6,238 bases of DNA from JAIMBK01 sp040755975. Its GTDB lineage: Bacteria; Bacillota; Desulfotomaculia; Desulfotomaculales; Nap2-2B. Position 1 is the first letter of the stretch, and every line of letters begins with the position of its first letter. Positions 5,802-6,238 of the stretch are shown in pieces. Location: positions 1 to 6,238 of the forward strand of contig JBFLZY010000124.1 of NCBI GenBank assembly GCA_040755975.1, read 5' to 3'. A model generated the notes under the pieces. It had not been told where the DNA came from. It saw nothing but the letters and a program-made list of their open reading frames with translations, and did not search any database. The position numbers and the translations under genes were made by a program.

Positions 5802-5839
5802 TTTGCGGCAGGCGGATGGCCGGGCAAAGCTGTTTTTTT
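5802..5839 (+). terminator. Terminator-like hairpin with a seven-T run
   Basis: TTTGCGGC (5802-5809) pairs with GCCG (5819-5822) and CAAA (5825-5828), with GG bulged and a nine-base loop. Seven T follow at 5833-5839 after a four-base gap, a little farther than ideal. The 3' arm can alternatively pair with the 3' arm of the hairpin before it: CTTTG at 5787-5791 with CAAAG at 5825-5829, then CCTG (5794-5797) with CGGG (5821-5824) including one G-U. It may simply end adk transcription or act as an attenuator for the next gene, whose ribosome site begins right after the T run. Confidence 0.5.
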
Positions 5840-5858
5840 GAAGGGATGGTGCCCTGTT

Positions 5859-6238
5859 TTGTATGCCGGACTGGCGAAGATATACGACTACCTGGTCGCC
5901 GGGGTAGATTTCGAAGCCTGGATTGATTACCTGGAGGAGATCTTGCAAAGGTTCAATTACCGGCCGGCCACGGTGGCCGACCTGGCCTGCGGGACGGGCA
6001 ATACCCTTTTTCCCCTGGCCAGGCGGGGGTATAAAGTCACCGGGATCGACATATCCCCCCAGATGGTTGCCGTTGCGGCGCAAAAAGCCGGGGAAGCGGG
6101 CCTGGACGTGACTTTTTTAATTCAGGACATGCGCACCTTTCGTCTGGACGCCCCGGTTGAATTGGTCACCTGCTTTCACGACGGGCTGAACTATTTGCTG
6201 GCTTACGCGGACCTGGTGCAGGTTTTCTGCAGGGTAAG
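5859..6238 (+). CDS. Class I SAM-dependent methyltransferase (3' end outside window)
   Basis: The frame is open from TTG 5859 to the window edge, giving 126 complete codons. The N-terminus YAGLAKIYDYLVAGVDFEAW matches the usual opening of small YqeM-like methyltransferases. The SAM-binding glycine motif is VADLACGTGN (residues 39-48), the acidic ribose-binding motif is VTGIDISPQM (60-69), and LIQDMRTF (87-94) and VTCFHDGLNYLL (103-114) follow. The substrate cannot be inferred. AAGGGATGG at 5841-5849 lies nine bases before TTG and supports this start; an in-frame TTG at 5838 has no such site. Relatives are about 250 residues, so roughly half of the gene is probably present. It follows adk by 208 bases of structured non-coding DNA, so coupling with adk is uncertain. 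Confidence 0.88.
   Translation, partial: MYAGLAKIYDYLVAGVDFEAWIDYLEEILQRFNYRPATVADLACGTGNTLFPLARRGYKVTGIDISPQMVAVAAQKAGEAGLDVTFLIQDMRTFRLDAPVELVTCFHDGLNYLLAYADLVQVFCRV

Noticed and set aside
5798..5803. TATATT as a -10 box for the methyltransferase gene
   Set aside because: No -35 element lies at a suitable distance, and a start there would place transcription inside the terminator-like hairpin.
5651..5858. Known riboswitch, T-box or tRNA in the adk-methyltransferase gap
   Set aside because: None of the conserved sequence signatures I know for these classes is present, so only unassigned secondary structure is reported.

Overview
The window looks like a chromosomal segment of a moderately GC-rich anaerobic Firmicute of the Desulfotomaculum / Pelotomaculum / Moorella kind. 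The reasons are the clostridial-type yqeB-yqeC-mocA gene set, an adenylate kinase with the four-cysteine zinc lid usual in Gram-positives, purine-rich Shine-Dalgarno sequences, frequent GTG and TTG starts, and AT-rich intergenic stretches between GC-rich genes. The lineage is inferred from protein style only. All genes that I can support lie on the + strand.

Region 1 (1-3030) is a maturation cluster for molybdenum hydroxylases, most likely the selenium-dependent class. It begins with the 3' end of an XdhC-family gene and continues with yqeB, yqeC and mocA, ending at a plausible intrinsic terminator. In the known pathway MocA converts Mo-molybdopterin to the cytosine dinucleotide cofactor. XdhC-family proteins carry and modify the cofactor for insertion. 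YqeB and YqeC are associated by comparative genomics with the labile selenium ligand made from selenophosphate. No hydroxylase subunit, selD or selenotransferase is inside the window; these would be expected nearby or elsewhere.

Region 2 (3031-5650) holds a complete AMP-forming fatty acyl-CoA synthetase and, behind its own strong promoter, a complete adenylate kinase. The first enzyme makes AMP and PPi, and the second converts AMP plus ATP into two ADP, so the adjacency is metabolically sensible. An adk outside the ribosomal-protein operon is notable.

Region 3 (5651-6238) has a 208-base non-coding stretch, containing a 68-base hairpin with two 20-base arms followed by a terminator-like hairpin with seven T. 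It is followed by the N-terminal two thirds or so of a class I SAM-dependent methyltransferase that runs off the window and starts at TTG.

The least explained items are the structured stretch at 5729-5839, a 31-base near-perfect palindrome over the xdhC stop codon, the apparently swapped domain order of the XdhC protein, and the leader of yqeC with its perfect 10-base inverted repeat. I saw no CRISPR array, rRNA, tRNA, insertion sequence or phage gene.
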